Source: Bin75 sp965223955
GTDB lineage: Bacteria; Nitrospirota; Nitrospiria; Nitrospirales; UBA8639
Assembly: GCA_965223955.1 (NCBI GenBank)
Contig: OZ245029.1
Span: 2,418,001-2,482,000 of the forward strand
Reading direction: 5' to 3'
Length of the DNA stretch: 64,000 bases
Made by a program: the position numbers and the translations under genes. The notes under the pieces were generated by a model, which was not told the origin of the DNA, did not search any database, and worked only from the letters and a program-made list of their open reading frames with translations. Below are positions 20,172 through 28,961 of this stretch, piece after piece; positions within the stretch are counted from its first letter, which is position 1; each line of letters starts with the position of its first letter.

Positions 20172-20207
20172 TGAGGCTACCCTGACTGTTACGTTCAGGA
20201 TAGCCTC
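20172..20207 (-). other. Intercistronic hairpin between oxidase and cytochrome genes
   Basis: Near-perfect inverted repeat GAGGCTA-C-CCTGA / TTCAGG-A-TAGCCTC with an 8-base loop and no T-run. It could be an mRNA-stability or expression-ratio element, or an attenuator. Confidence 0.55.
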
Positions 20208-20237
20208 AGCATCACGCATTTCATGCAAAGTTAATGA

Positions 20238-22199
20238 TTAATGACCAGTTGCAGGTTGCGGCGCGGCACCCGGAACGGGTTGCGTCGCAGGCACTGGCGC
20301 CTTCTTGGCCCCCAGCGCTCCAAGCCAAAAGACAAAGAGAATCGTGATCCAGAAAAACAACACATTAAAGGAGATCACATTCGCGCCAAACCCAATGGTA
20401 TGCGTATACGCCCAAGGTGAATTATCGCGCATAATCTCATTGACGTGCCAGAACAACCTCACCGATGACCGGATATACCCCATCAATCCCATCATCCACG
20501 TGAAAGCCGTTGCCAACATAATCAAGGCGTACTGTGATCGTGGCGCAATCTGACCCCATCGAATCGGTCCGAGTTCTCTGGACTTACTCAACATCGCCAG
20601 ATTTAACCCCGACCCGATAAATAAGCATGAGAGCGTTCCGGCGACCTGAGGAACCGAGAGGCCTATTCGAACGTTGGCCGGGATGAAATACCCGTAACAG
20701 GCCACCCAGATATTATTGAGATGGGCCACCACAAAAAATGTAATCAGGAAGATATCTCCGAATTTTGCCCACTTGACCGCCGGAACCCTGTTGCCACGCT
20801 GATACCACATAAAACTGGCGATCGTGGTCATAATAATTGCGTTAATTCCCCCGTTTTTAGCCGACATCACGCCATAGTTTCCCAGCACCGGATGCTGCTG
20901 ACCTCCCATGGCCTTTAATTCAGCCGGCGTCATCACAATGGTATGGGGAGTGATAAAGACCAAGAGTCCCACGACCAAAATGAACACAAAATACTTGATG
21001 TAACGCTGGAACCTCTCCCCCCCGGTCATTCTTCCGAGGGCTTGCCAGAGATAATAGTTCGTCGTCAAAAACAGGATGCCGATCATTGTGGCCTGAATGA
21101 TGAACAACCAGGCCAACAGCCCGCCCATCAAGGTAATTCCCATTTGTTGACGGTAGGCATACACTTCGCGCATGAGCCAATAGCCGGCAAACGGCAGGGG
21201 GATCAGGAAGGCCACGCCCAGCGACATTGCGATATATCCCATCCAATCGTAATGGGCACGCTCTTCATCATTCTTTGCCGACAGGAACCGATACGCAGCA
21301 TACGCCGCCACCACGCCACCACCAAAGGCCATATTCCCAAGAAGCCGATGCACGTTCAGAGGATTCCAGAGCGCCGTATGGATGACATGCCAAATATTTC
21401 CCAGATATCGTCCCTGCTCATCCACGCCGGCGGGCGACATCATAAAGCCAATCCAGGAATTGGCCAGGAACATCAACACCGTCCCAATGACGTTCAACAC
21501 CACCGACATACTGGCATGAAGCCATTTCAATAACCCATCTTTCATCTTGTCCCATCCATAGTAGTAGATGTAGAGGGTTCCGCTTTCCGCCACGAACATC
21601 AAGGCATAGATGTGCATCACCGGGCGGAAAATACTGGAAAGATACCCAAAGAAAGCAGGATACAACGTCAGGAACGTGAAGATGAGAATACCACCGAGGA
21701 TGGCAGTCAGCGAGTAGGCGGTCAGGCTGATTTTAACAAAGTCATATGCCAATTGGTCATACTTTTTCGCCATCGCCTTGTCTTTGCTCACCAACCCGGC
21801 AAACTCGATACACATACAGAAGATCGGCACGGCCAACACAAAGCTGCCATAGTACAGATGCTGCTGATTGGCCACCCAAAGAAGGACCCGGCTTTCGAAG
21901 TTATATCGCGGATAAAATTCTTCCGTATCGGCAGTCTTTGGAGCCGGCGCACCGACGGCAGGACCCTCTGTTTTGTAGTAGACGTCCCTCCCGATTTCGA
22001 CTTTCGCTTCTTCGCCTTCCACCCCTTCGGTTTCCTGGGCGGCTACGACATCGGGAGGCGGCCCGCCTGCTGCGGGAGCACCCCCGGCCAAGGCCGGCAG
22101 TGCCACAAATATCGGGAGCAACAGCATGACTCCCATTGCAAAAAGACCGGTGACTGCCAAGAATTTCTTCCCGGCCTGTCCACTTTTGAGGCGACCCAT
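20238..22199 (-). CDS. CydA-like 'bd-like' terminal oxidase, copy 1
   Basis: 653 aa from the ATG at 22199, which has a perfect AGGAGG six bases upstream. Signal/anchor, an alanine-proline-rich periplasmic linker, then about 12-14 spans. Similarity to CydA shows in LANSWIGFMMSPAG and in the PLNVHRLLGNMAFGG haem-ligand helix. Invariant histidines with copy 2 include H114, H228, H271, H274 and H284. The GRQPW quinol loop of true CydA is absent and no cydB gene is present. Such proteins are known from Nitrospira as cytochrome bd-like oxidases proposed to take electrons from cytochrome c rather than quinol. Co-encoded cytochromes support that. Confidence 0.88.
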   Translation of the reverse strand: MGRLKSGQAGKKFLAVTGLFAMGVMLLLPIFVALPALAGGAPAAGGPPPDVVAAQETEGVEGEEAKVEIGRDVYYKTEGPAVGAPAPKTADTEEFYPRYNFESRVLLWVANQQHLYYGSFVLAVPIFCMCIEFAGLVSKDKAMAKKYDQLAYDFVKISLTAYSLTAILGGILIFTFLTLYPAFFGYLSSIFRPVMHIYALMFVAESGTLYIYYYGWDKMKDGLLKWLHASMSVVLNVIGTVLMFLANSWIGFMMSPAGVDEQGRYLGNIWHVIHTALWNPLNVHRLLGNMAFGGGVVAAYAAYRFLSAKNDEERAHYDWMGYIAMSLGVAFLIPLPFAGYWLMREVYAYRQQMGITLMGGLLAWLFIIQATMIGILFLTTNYYLWQALGRMTGGERFQRYIKYFVFILVVGLLVFITPHTIVMTPAELKAMGGQQHPVLGNYGVMSAKNGGINAIIMTTIASFMWYQRGNRVPAVKWAKFGDIFLITFFVVAHLNNIWVACYGYFIPANVRIGLSVPQVAGTLSCLFIGSGLNLAMLSKSRELGPIRWGQIAPRSQYALIMLATAFTWMMGLMGYIRSSVRLFWHVNEIMRDNSPWAYTHTIGFGANVISFNVLFFWITILFVFWLGALGAKKAPVPATQPVPGAAPQPATGH

Positions 22200-22296
22200 G
22201 ACCAACCTCCTTCTTTCTTTGAAATTATTCAAAGAATAATAAACCTTTTATTCTAGTTGTCCAGTTTTTCAGGATGACTACCCACAATGAGGCTTC

Positions 22297-22413
22297 TCAC
22301 CTCAGGATATAGAAATAATCCAAACCCTGCATATCCATCAGAGCCCAGTCGATGAACTGAAAATATGCCACGGAAATCACGATTGAAATGATAAGGTACA
22401 GAGCCGTCTGCAT
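22297..22413 (-). CDS. 38-aa single-span small protein upstream of bd-like oxidase
   Basis: A 38-aa frame missed by length cut-offs. ATG at 22413 is preceded by AGGAGG with seven bases between. The product has one membrane span (LYLIISIVISVAYFQFI) and a short polar tail ending at TGA 97 bp before the oxidase ATG. Size, topology and position resemble CydX, the single-span subunit of cytochrome bd, though no sequence relation can be claimed. Best read as an oxidase accessory subunit. Confidence 0.65.
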   Translation of the reverse strand: MQTALYLIISIVISVAYFQFIDWALMDMQGLDYFYILR

Positions 22414-22605
22414 ATGAAAACCTCCTGTTTATCTCTCAGTTCCTTTTTTCAACAAGGACATTGGATGCCGGCAAGCCAATAAAAAAACCACAAGCTTACG
22501 GCACAAGTCACATAGAATATCCCTTTGCCCAACTTGATCTCGAGCGGATCGCTTTTCGCCATCTCAATTTTCCTTCTAGATGTTTGACCTTAATAAATTA
22601 TACGC

Positions 22606-22633
22606 TTGACACATTTCTTCAAGATATGATACT
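22606..22633 (+). promoter_or_regulatory. Sigma-70-like promoter for the 34-aa protein
   Basis: TTGACA (22606-22611), 16-base spacer, GATACT (22628-22633) in an AT-rich stretch, 39 bases before the small plus-strand ATG at 22672. Confidence 0.5.
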
Positions 22634-22671
22634 GAACATATACTTTTTCTTTTCGCAACATGGTGAAATGA

Positions 22672-22776
22672 ATGCGCAATAATGCAAAATTGTTCGACAT
22701 TATAGTGTTGGCCGGAATGGTTGTCAATATTCTTTTAGCCGTCTTCTTGATACTGTATTACTTTGACTTTCTCTAG
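22672..22776 (+). CDS. 34-aa predicted single-span membrane protein
   Basis: Plus-strand frame of 34 codons: a short basic N-terminus (MRNNAK) followed by one hydrophobic helix (VLAGMVVNILLAVFLILYY) and a TAG stop. A GGTGAA sequence just upstream is a weak ribosome site, and a good promoter precedes it. It converges on the formylglycine-enzyme-like gene and diverges from the oxidase operon. It could be a second small subunit, but translation is unproven. Confidence 0.4.
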   Translation: MRNNAKLFDIIVLAGMVVNILLAVFLILYYFDFL

Positions 22777-22782
22777 CCTTCG

Positions 22783-23691
22783 CTAATCCTGGGGACGAGC
22801 GGCCAGCGTGCGGTCAGGCGTCTTGCGCTCTGACGCAACACAACGAAAGCCTATGGTTTCATCCCGAAAGTTGGGAACCATGAAATTCCGGGCCGTAATC
22901 CTCAAGTCGCTTCCATGGCTGGTATACCCGGCACCGCGAAGCGTCTTATACCCCCCACGATCGGCAAAATTCGCTTCTCCGGGTTCACTGGGATCGCGAG
23001 TTTGCTCTTCATACCAATTGTCGGTCCATTCCATCAGGTTTCCAAAGCCGTCATGCACACCAAAAGGGCTTCTATCCAAAGGGAACGAGCCAACGGACGC
23101 CGTGGATTCATAGCCATCCTCTCCGCCTCCCAGATTGGCCTTGTGGATTCTCGGAGAATTTCCCCAGGGCCACAACCGGCCGTCTATCCCTCGTATCGCT
23201 TTTTCCCATTCGGCTTCCCCGGGCAGACGTTTTCCTTTCCACTTGCAATAGGCATCCGCATCATACCAGGAGACATAGGCAACGGGCTGATTAGGCCCAC
23301 GCAATTGGGTTAACCGTTTGGCATAGCGAGACGGAGGGCCTGGTTTTCGATGACCGGTCTGCTCCACAAATGCGCGATAGTGGTGGTTCGTCACTTCATA
23401 CCGATCAATCCAAAATCCCTCAAGGGTCACGAGACGCTCGGGGCGTTCATTAAACCCGCCCTGGCTGGTCCCCTGAACAAACTGCCCGGAAGGAATAAAC
23501 ACCATTTCTTCTTGGATGATCGGCTGGGGTGGGTCGGAGGGAGAAGAGCCGGTGGCCTGCACGGGTTTGACAACCGCCGCAAGCTCGGGATCAGGGGGAG
23601 GAGACTTGGTCCCACGTAGAATTCCTGATACCGGCATGCCCACCATGAATACAATCACGGCAAGCAGGATCAGTTTCAATCTCCCATCCAT
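22783..23691 (-). CDS. Membrane-anchored FGE/SUMF1-like protein (first copy)
   Basis: 302 aa: N-terminal membrane anchor, short linker, then a complete formylglycine-generating-enzyme fold (GQFVQGTSQGG, ERPERLVTLEGFWIDRYEVT, VSWYDADAYCKWKGKRLPGE, GFRCVAS). The two active-site cysteines of true FGE are missing: the segment after LRGAGY has none. So it should not oxidise sulfatase cysteines. Family relatives such as NirV occur with copper nitrite reductases. Its paralogue lies 35 bp upstream. Likely a periplasmic assembly or structural factor for the second oxidase module. Confidence 0.85.
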   Translation of the reverse strand: MDGRLKLILLAVIVFMVGMPVSGILRGTKSPPPDPELAAVVKPVQATGSSPSDPPQPIIQEEMVFIPSGQFVQGTSQGGFNERPERLVTLEGFWIDRYEVTNHHYRAFVEQTGHRKPGPPSRYAKRLTQLRGPNQPVAYVSWYDADAYCKWKGKRLPGEAEWEKAIRGIDGRLWPWGNSPRIHKANLGGGEDGYESTASVGSFPLDRSPFGVHDGFGNLMEWTDNWYEEQTRDPSEPGEANFADRGGYKTLRGAGYTSHGSDLRITARNFMVPNFRDETIGFRCVASERKTPDRTLAARPQD

Positions 23692-23726
23692 GGTCGCGCA
23701 ACCTCGATAGCCCTACTCTAACGCCG

Positions 23727-24641
23727 TCAGGATGCCTGTTTGACGGCCTCGACGTCTTTGGCGCAACGAAACCCGATCGTCGCGTCAGTTCGCCACATTT
23801 TGGCTGAAAACCGTTTAGTCAATCTCGCGTTGAGTTTGGAATCACGCCAGGTTCCTCCTCGAATGACTTTAAATTCCGTGCTGTCCGGCCCGGGAGGATC
23901 GCGAAATGGTGAATTTTGATAATATTGGGAGTCATAGGTATCCGTAACCCATTCGGCCACGTTTCCCGCCATGTCGTAGACCCCATACGGACTCCGCCCG
24001 CCTTCAAAAGAAGCCACGGGCGCCAAATACTTGAACCCATCGTCTTCCCCGTCAATATTGGACACCATGTAGTTGAACTCATTCCCCCAAGGATAGAGTC
24101 GTCGCCCTTCCCCACGAGCGGCCTTCTCCCATTCGGCTTCGGTCGGCAGTCGTTTCCCCGCCCACCGGCAATAGGCAAAGGCATCATTCCAGCCAATGCC
24201 CACGACGGGAAAATCCAGATCGACGAGTTTTGCAATATCTTCTTCAAAGACCGGCACCTGGGGTTTCCCTCGCTTGGTCATCTTGACAAAACGATCGTAT
24301 TCCGACTGGGTGACTTCCTTGCGATCGATGAAGTACGTCCGCACGTACACCGGATGAGCAGGGGCTTCATCGGGATCCCCCTGATCATACCCCATGGTAA
24401 AAGGCCCTTCGGGGATTTCGACCATCTCACGGCCTTCATCTCCGACCAGCGTACGATACATCGAAAAATCACGGACTTTCACCGGAGTAATGACCCGAGG
24501 TTTGGCCGTTTGAGAATTCGAGACCAACCTGTCCAATTCCTGTTTCCCTTTATACGTTTCATAGATCAGCATGACCATCATCAAGATAAACGAGGCAAAG
24601 ACAAAGATGATGGAGCCGATAAGTACCGCGCGATTTTCCAT
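23727..24641 (-). CDS. Membrane-anchored FGE/SUMF1-like protein (second copy)
   Basis: 304 aa. Membrane span at residues 6-26, then the FGE-like domain from about 75 (MVEIPEGPFTMGYDQGD, YFIDRKEVTQSEYDRF, AFAYCRWAGKRLPTE, IRGGTWRDSKLNARL, IGFRCAKD). The catalytic cysteine pair expected after the RGG motif is again absent. GGGAG precedes the start. Tandem with the 302-aa copy, and downstream of the bd-like oxidase copy 2 on the same strand. Confidence 0.85.
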   Translation of the reverse strand: MENRAVLIGSIIFVFASFILMMVMLIYETYKGKQELDRLVSNSQTAKPRVITPVKVRDFSMYRTLVGDEGREMVEIPEGPFTMGYDQGDPDEAPAHPVYVRTYFIDRKEVTQSEYDRFVKMTKRGKPQVPVFEEDIAKLVDLDFPVVGIGWNDAFAYCRWAGKRLPTEAEWEKAARGEGRRLYPWGNEFNYMVSNIDGEDDGFKYLAPVASFEGGRSPYGVYDMAGNVAEWVTDTYDSQYYQNSPFRDPPGPDSTEFKVIRGGTWRDSKLNARLTKRFSAKMWRTDATIGFRCAKDVEAVKQAS

Positions 24642-24699
24642 GACTCTCCCGTTGGTCCCCTAGAAAGGTTCAACCGGGAACCCCCTTCCCGTTCCAGCC

Positions 24700-25071
24700 T
24701 TACGCTTCGTGGTCGGAAGAGGCCTGCACCGGTTTCCGCCAAAACACGTCAATCAACATCGAGATCCAAATCCCCAAAAATCCGCCCATCGCCGCGCCGG
24801 ATCCCGCGCCGACCGTAATGTTTTCAGGGCCGGAAACGGCCCAGGCCAGCGCACCCCCTAAAACCGTTCCGACAAAAATCCCGAAAAAAAACCGCCGCCC
24901 ACCAATGAGTCCGATCCCGATCCCTAACATGACCCCCAGCCCTGCGGCAAAATAAAGAAAAGAGCCGCCCAGGAGGATTCCAATGAGCACCCCGACCGTA
25001 CCCATGACCACCACGCCCAGGAACACGTCTATAATCGTTCCTTTAGAAATCGAAGGTTTCCTCCTCGCCAC
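24700..25071 (-). CDS. Small glycine-rich membrane protein
   Basis: About 123 aa with three or four glycine-rich spans (FLGVVVMGTVGVLIGILLGG, GLGVMLGIGIGLIGG, FVGTVLGGALAW, GGFLGIWISMLIDVFW). I do not recognise the family. The start is uncertain: GTG at 25071, 14 bases after the DUF3047 stop, is preferred over an ATG at 25158 that would overlap that gene by 73 bp. Part of the second oxidase operon. Confidence 0.55.
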   Translation of the reverse strand: MARRKPSISKGTIIDVFLGVVVMGTVGVLIGILLGGSFLYFAAGLGVMLGIGIGLIGGRRFFFGIFVGTVLGGALAWAVSGPENITVGAGSGAAMGGFLGIWISMLIDVFWRKPVQASSDHEA

Positions 25072-25085
25072 GAGGCCGCAAGGCG

Positions 25086-25727
25086 TTATTCCGCACGAAC
25101 CTCGATTGAACCGAAATCGATTTCCACCCCTGGGCCACTCTGAAGAGAAATGCCCCACGCCCGAGGAGCAGGGTCATGATCATGAATCTCTTTAAAGTCT
25201 TTGTAGGCATTGACCTCTTCTTCCACCCATTCACCCAACGGATGGGGGCCTGAACGAATCACGACCTCCGCCGCACTGAACAAGCCACCATCAGTGACGG
25301 AACCCATGGGTTTCGTGCCACTCCAGATGTACTTCGTCGACACCGGAATAAACAGCAAATCCGTATCCAAATTCGCAAAGAGCGCTGCGATAAAATCGGT
25401 TTTCTCCGGGACGACGTGCAGCCGCCACCGCCACTTTAAAATCGGGTGGGTTTGGGGATTCCAATCAATGTTTTTGGTATATACCCGCTGATTCGCCCCC
25501 TTGCCTTTCAAAAACACGGTGTCCCCTTGACGATGAAGGGAGTACGTCTCTTTTGCGGTGATCGTACTTCGTGACCCATCCCATCCTTTCGGGAACTGCT
25601 CTTCATCCGGATTTTGAAAATTTTCAAGCGTCACCGCCTGCGAGAAAACCTGCTCACTCGCCATGAAAAAGGGAACGAGGAGCACAAACAGGGCAAGGCA
25701 CTTCCTGAATGTTGTTCCCATCCTCAT
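25086..25727 (-). CDS. DUF3047 family periplasmic protein
   Basis: 213 aa with a signal peptide (cleavage about residue 29). The core with KWRWRLHVVP, FAALFANLDTD-like strand and GEWVEEEVNAYKDFKE matches DUF3047, a beta-rich periplasmic family of unknown role. Its ATG overlaps the oxidase stop by four bases, so it is co-translated with the oxidase and probably acts with it. Confidence 0.75.
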   Translation of the reverse strand: MRMGTTFRKCLALFVLLVPFFMASEQVFSQAVTLENFQNPDEEQFPKGWDGSRSTITAKETYSLHRQGDTVFLKGKGANQRVYTKNIDWNPQTHPILKWRWRLHVVPEKTDFIAALFANLDTDLLFIPVSTKYIWSGTKPMGSVTDGGLFSAAEVVIRSGPHPLGEWVEEEVNAYKDFKEIHDHDPAPRAWGISLQSGPGVEIDFGSIEVRAE

Positions 25728-27589
25728 GCCGACTCCTCTCTCGAGAACGCCTGCACGAAAGACGCGCGTCCGGTTTCAGCCGGTGCGTCTTTTTCCGCCA
25801 CGGCCAACCGGCTGTCTCTCGTGGCCAACCAAAACATGAAAAACACCGAAACCCAGAATAACACCATATTGATGGTCACCATTTTGGCGACAAAGGAAAT
25901 GTGAGGGGTAAAGGCCCAAGGAGAAAGATCCGCCATCAGTTCATTCACGTGCCATCCTAAACGACCGGCTGACCGGATATATCCCATCAACCCCATCACC
26001 CAGGAAAAGGTCGCGGCGACCCCAAACAACGCCACCATCCCTCGGACGGATATCCTGCCCCATTGGATGGGACCTCGAATTTCGCTCCCCTTCAACAGAA
26101 AATGATTGATCACCAACCCGCCGAGCAAGACCGTCGCCGTGGTCGCGCCCTGCGGAATGGACAAGCCCATCCGGATATGGGCGGGAATAAAAAACCCGTA
26201 AATCGCGACCCAGACGATATTGGCCATACCAACGACAAACAACACCACAATCACAATATTTCCCGCCGCAGCCCAAGGGACGGTAATGATCCGGTTGGCG
26301 CGGCGATACAACAGGTAGCTCAAGGCCGTCAGACAGATCATGATATTAATAGCGCCGTTTTTCGCAGACATCACCCCGAATTGCCCAATGACGGGATGTT
26401 GCGCCGCGCCCATGGCTTTCATTTCACTGGGGGTCATGGCAATGGTATGAGGCGTGAACCAGACCAGAAACGACACCATCAGCCCCACGAGAATGAATTT
26501 AAAATAGGGATGATACCGTTCCCCGTCACGCAACCGTCCCAAGGACTGCCAGACGTAATAATTAATGCCAAGGAACAGCGCACCAATGGTAGTGGCCTGA
26601 ACCACGAAAAGCCAGGACAACAACCCGCCCATCATGGTCATGCCCATCTCCTGACGGAATTCAAAGACGGAGCGCATCAGCCAATACCCGGCAAAGGGCA
26701 TGGGGAGTAAGGCACACACCACCACGACAATGAACACGTAGCCCACCCAATCGTAATACGCCCGCTCTTCCTGGACCCGGGTCTTCAAAAACCGATACGC
26801 CGCATAGGCCACGACCACGGCTCCCCCGGACATGATATCCGCCAGGAACCGATGGGCATTGAGCGGATTCCATAACGGTGAATGCAATAAATGCCAGACG
26901 TTTCCCAGAAACTGTCCCTCGGCATTCACCCCGGCTGGTGCCATCATAAAAGACGCCCAGGCATTGGCCAACAGGAGTAACAGCACACCCATGGCATTCG
27001 CGACGACCCCGATCGACAGATGCACCCATTTCCCGGCTCCGTGAGCCAGGCGATCCCAACTGTAGTAGTACAACACGAGGAGAAAGGATTCGCCCAAAAA
27101 CACCGCGGCATAAAACGGCATCATCTGTTTAAACGTCGATCCCATGTACTGCATAAAGCCGGGATAGAACGTCAAAAACGCACCCAGCATGACACTGCCA
27201 AGCAGCGCCGTGACCGAGAGCGAAAGCACCCCGACGCGAAGAATATCGCGACCGAGTCCATCGTAGCGTGTAGCTGCCTGCGGATCACGACGGGACATGC
27301 CCAAAAATTCCAGGAGAAACGCAAACAACGGTAGCGCCAGGACAAACCCTCCGAAATAGGTATGCTGCTGGGTGACGAGCCAGATGACAATCCGGTTATC
27401 GAGCGGTTGCCATTGTGGGTAAGCGGATACAGTTTCTGCGGCCGGAGGGCCTTGAGGGGTTCCTTCGATCTTATAATAGACGTCGTAGTTCCGGGGAGTA
27501 AGGGAGGAGGCATCCGGACCAGCCCACCCCGGCGTTGGGGCAACGAGTGAACAGAGCAGGACGAACAAAACTGGCAAACCGATCTTCAT
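25724..27589 (-). CDS. CydA-like 'bd-like' terminal oxidase, copy 2
   Basis: 621 aa from the ATG at 27589, which begins a clear signal peptide (MKIGLPVLFVLLCSL, cut after GWAG). A longer frame to 28123 overlaps the upstream gene and is not used. About 13 spans. Shares with copy 1 the DVYYK linker, TQQHTYFGGFVLALPLF, LANAWASFMMAPAG, PLNAHRFLADIMSGG and TPHTIAMTPSEMKAMG. No GRQPW loop and no cydB. Unlike copy 1 it has no cytochromes beside it; it has FGE-like, DUF3047, PCP_red and methyltransferase genes instead, so the two copies probably serve different electron routes. Confidence 0.87.
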   Translation of the reverse strand: MKIGLPVLFVLLCSLVAPTPGWAGPDASSLTPRNYDVYYKIEGTPQGPPAAETVSAYPQWQPLDNRIVIWLVTQQHTYFGGFVLALPLFAFLLEFLGMSRRDPQAATRYDGLGRDILRVGVLSLSVTALLGSVMLGAFLTFYPGFMQYMGSTFKQMMPFYAAVFLGESFLLVLYYYSWDRLAHGAGKWVHLSIGVVANAMGVLLLLLANAWASFMMAPAGVNAEGQFLGNVWHLLHSPLWNPLNAHRFLADIMSGGAVVVAYAAYRFLKTRVQEERAYYDWVGYVFIVVVVCALLPMPFAGYWLMRSVFEFRQEMGMTMMGGLLSWLFVVQATTIGALFLGINYYVWQSLGRLRDGERYHPYFKFILVGLMVSFLVWFTPHTIAMTPSEMKAMGAAQHPVIGQFGVMSAKNGAINIMICLTALSYLLYRRANRIITVPWAAAGNIVIVVLFVVGMANIVWVAIYGFFIPAHIRMGLSIPQGATTATVLLGGLVINHFLLKGSEIRGPIQWGRISVRGMVALFGVAATFSWVMGLMGYIRSAGRLGWHVNELMADLSPWAFTPHISFVAKMVTINMVLFWVSVFFMFWLATRDSRLAVAEKDAPAETGRASFVQAFSREESA

Positions 27590-27615
27590 GAAAGCAACTC
27601 TCGCGGGGGTTCCCC

Positions 27616-28674
27616 CTACCGTATCTCGACGGGGTTGGGCTTCCGTTCTGACGCCACCCACCCTGTTTTGGCTAAAATTTCCATCACGAATGGACAACGC
27701 GTCAACCCTTCGGAGAATCCGCCTTGTGTTTGAGCCTCCACAAAGACCCGAGCCCCCAAGAAATAGCCATACCCCGCCATCAGCCCCGCGGTCACCCCAC
27801 CAACGACCGGATGAACGAAAAAAGGCTCTTCTGCAACCTGCAAAACAAAGGCAATGAAGCCGATTTGCACTAAATAGTAAGTCAATGCAAAAGTCAAACA
27901 AGGCCACGTCCAAAACCGGCAGGCTTCCCACCATGAGTGTATTTTGAAGCGATCCGAGAAGGGTTCGAGTGGATGTTTCCCGGACAAAAATGCTCCATGA
28001 GCAAAACACGCCGCCACGACACAGACCAGCACCGCCTGTCCGACCTCCATCCCTTCCGCTGTCCAACCGAGGCGATAGACGGCCGCAGCCATTCCACCGG
28101 CAACGAAGCCCGCTCCCACCCATGGGACCAAATGAGAAAAGTCACGCTGGAGCAATTCGCGAAACGACCCGCCGTCGGGAAAGGTCACCATACGCACGCC
28201 CTGGGATTCCATGCGGACCACGTGCCCGATTTCAAAGGCATCACGGGTGACCGCCGTGCAGGAAATAATCAAAGCCATCATGGCCGGCCCTTCAGGATGA
28301 AGCAGAAAATCATAATTGACAAAGAGGGCCAGGATCGCCAACACCAGCAACGAAAGCTGCACGCCGTAGACAAACCCGATCCATCCACCCACCCAGAGAA
28401 GACGGCCGGGACCATCGGTTTGGCAAACATGGGGAAAAGACTGCCTCCGTCCCATCGCATATGCCCAATACGCGGTGAGCGTCGAGAGGATCCCGCTCAT
28501 CGCCAACAACGCAATCGGGTCGGATAGCGGAAGAACGTCTTTTGAGAGATGATAGAAGGCAAATGCCACAAACCCCGGAACGAGCATGACCCAACGCTTC
28601 CGCTTTCGAACGTCGGGTTCAGTGACAGCCGCGTTCAGTTGGGGAATCACTCGGAGCACGAGTCGATGGAGCAT
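27616..28674 (-). CDS. Polytopic membrane protein of unknown family next to the oxidase
   Basis: 352 aa with about eight predicted spans and a cytoplasmic middle section (VRMVTFPDGGSFRELLQRDF). Family not recognised. GAGAG is six bases upstream of its ATG. The stop is 26 bases before the start of oxidase copy 2, so the pair is co-transcribed. A possible quinone- or haem-related partner of the oxidase, but there is no motif to prove it. Confidence 0.65.
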   Translation of the reverse strand: MLHRLVLRVIPQLNAAVTEPDVRKRKRWVMLVPGFVAFAFYHLSKDVLPLSDPIALLAMSGILSTLTAYWAYAMGRRQSFPHVCQTDGPGRLLWVGGWIGFVYGVQLSLLVLAILALFVNYDFLLHPEGPAMMALIISCTAVTRDAFEIGHVVRMESQGVRMVTFPDGGSFRELLQRDFSHLVPWVGAGFVAGGMAAAVYRLGWTAEGMEVGQAVLVCVVAACFAHGAFLSGKHPLEPFSDRFKIHSWWEACRFWTWPCLTFALTYYLVQIGFIAFVLQVAEEPFFVHPVVGGVTAGLMAGYGYFLGARVFVEAQTQGGFSEGLTRCPFVMEILAKTGWVASERKPNPVEIR

Positions 28675-28725
28675 CGGGATCTCTCAAAGGACAGAAATTG
28701 TCATTGGCATGAAAATAGCCCCCTT

Positions 28726-28855
28726 CTGTCATTCCCGACACTTGTCCCCGACGTTCGTAATCGGGGATCTAATCGGGAATCCAGTGTCTTTTGTCTTCAC
28801 GAACGAAAGAAACAAACACCCTGGATCCTCGATGAAAAATGTCGAGGATGACAGA
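28726..28855. repeat. Palindromic intergenic repeats, family A (two copies)
   Basis: Two arms of the family with core CTGGATCCCCGAT...GGGGATGACAG. One lies in reverse orientation (CTGTCATTCCCGAC ... AATCGGGAATCCAG, about 28728-28775) and one forward (CTGGATCCTCGATG ... GTCGAGGATGACAG, 28820-28854). Further copies are at 34314, 34394, 52061, 58990, 59389 and 59450. Confidence 0.75.
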
Positions 28856-28881
28856 TTAGACAGGCGTCCCCATTTTCATCT

Positions 28882-28945
28882 CTTGTGGTGCAGGCTGCAC
28901 GCCTGCATGAGGGATTCCTGTATGTGTGCACTCATTCGTTGACAG
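28882..28945. repeat. Intergenic repeats, 'GTGCAGGCTGCA' and family E
   Basis: 28882-28919 is a 38-bp element whose reverse complement recurs at 34251-34288 with roughly 30 of 38 positions equal. It abuts a copy of family E (TGTATGTG-TTCA-CTCATTCGTTGACA), which recurs at 46172, 46227, 46463 and 59811. Confidence 0.65.
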
Positions 28946-28961
28946 CATGCCGTCTTCCGCG

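Noticed and set aside
27590..28123. N-terminal extension of bd-like oxidase copy 2
   Set aside because: Overlaps the 352-aa membrane protein gene; a clear signal peptide starts at 27589.
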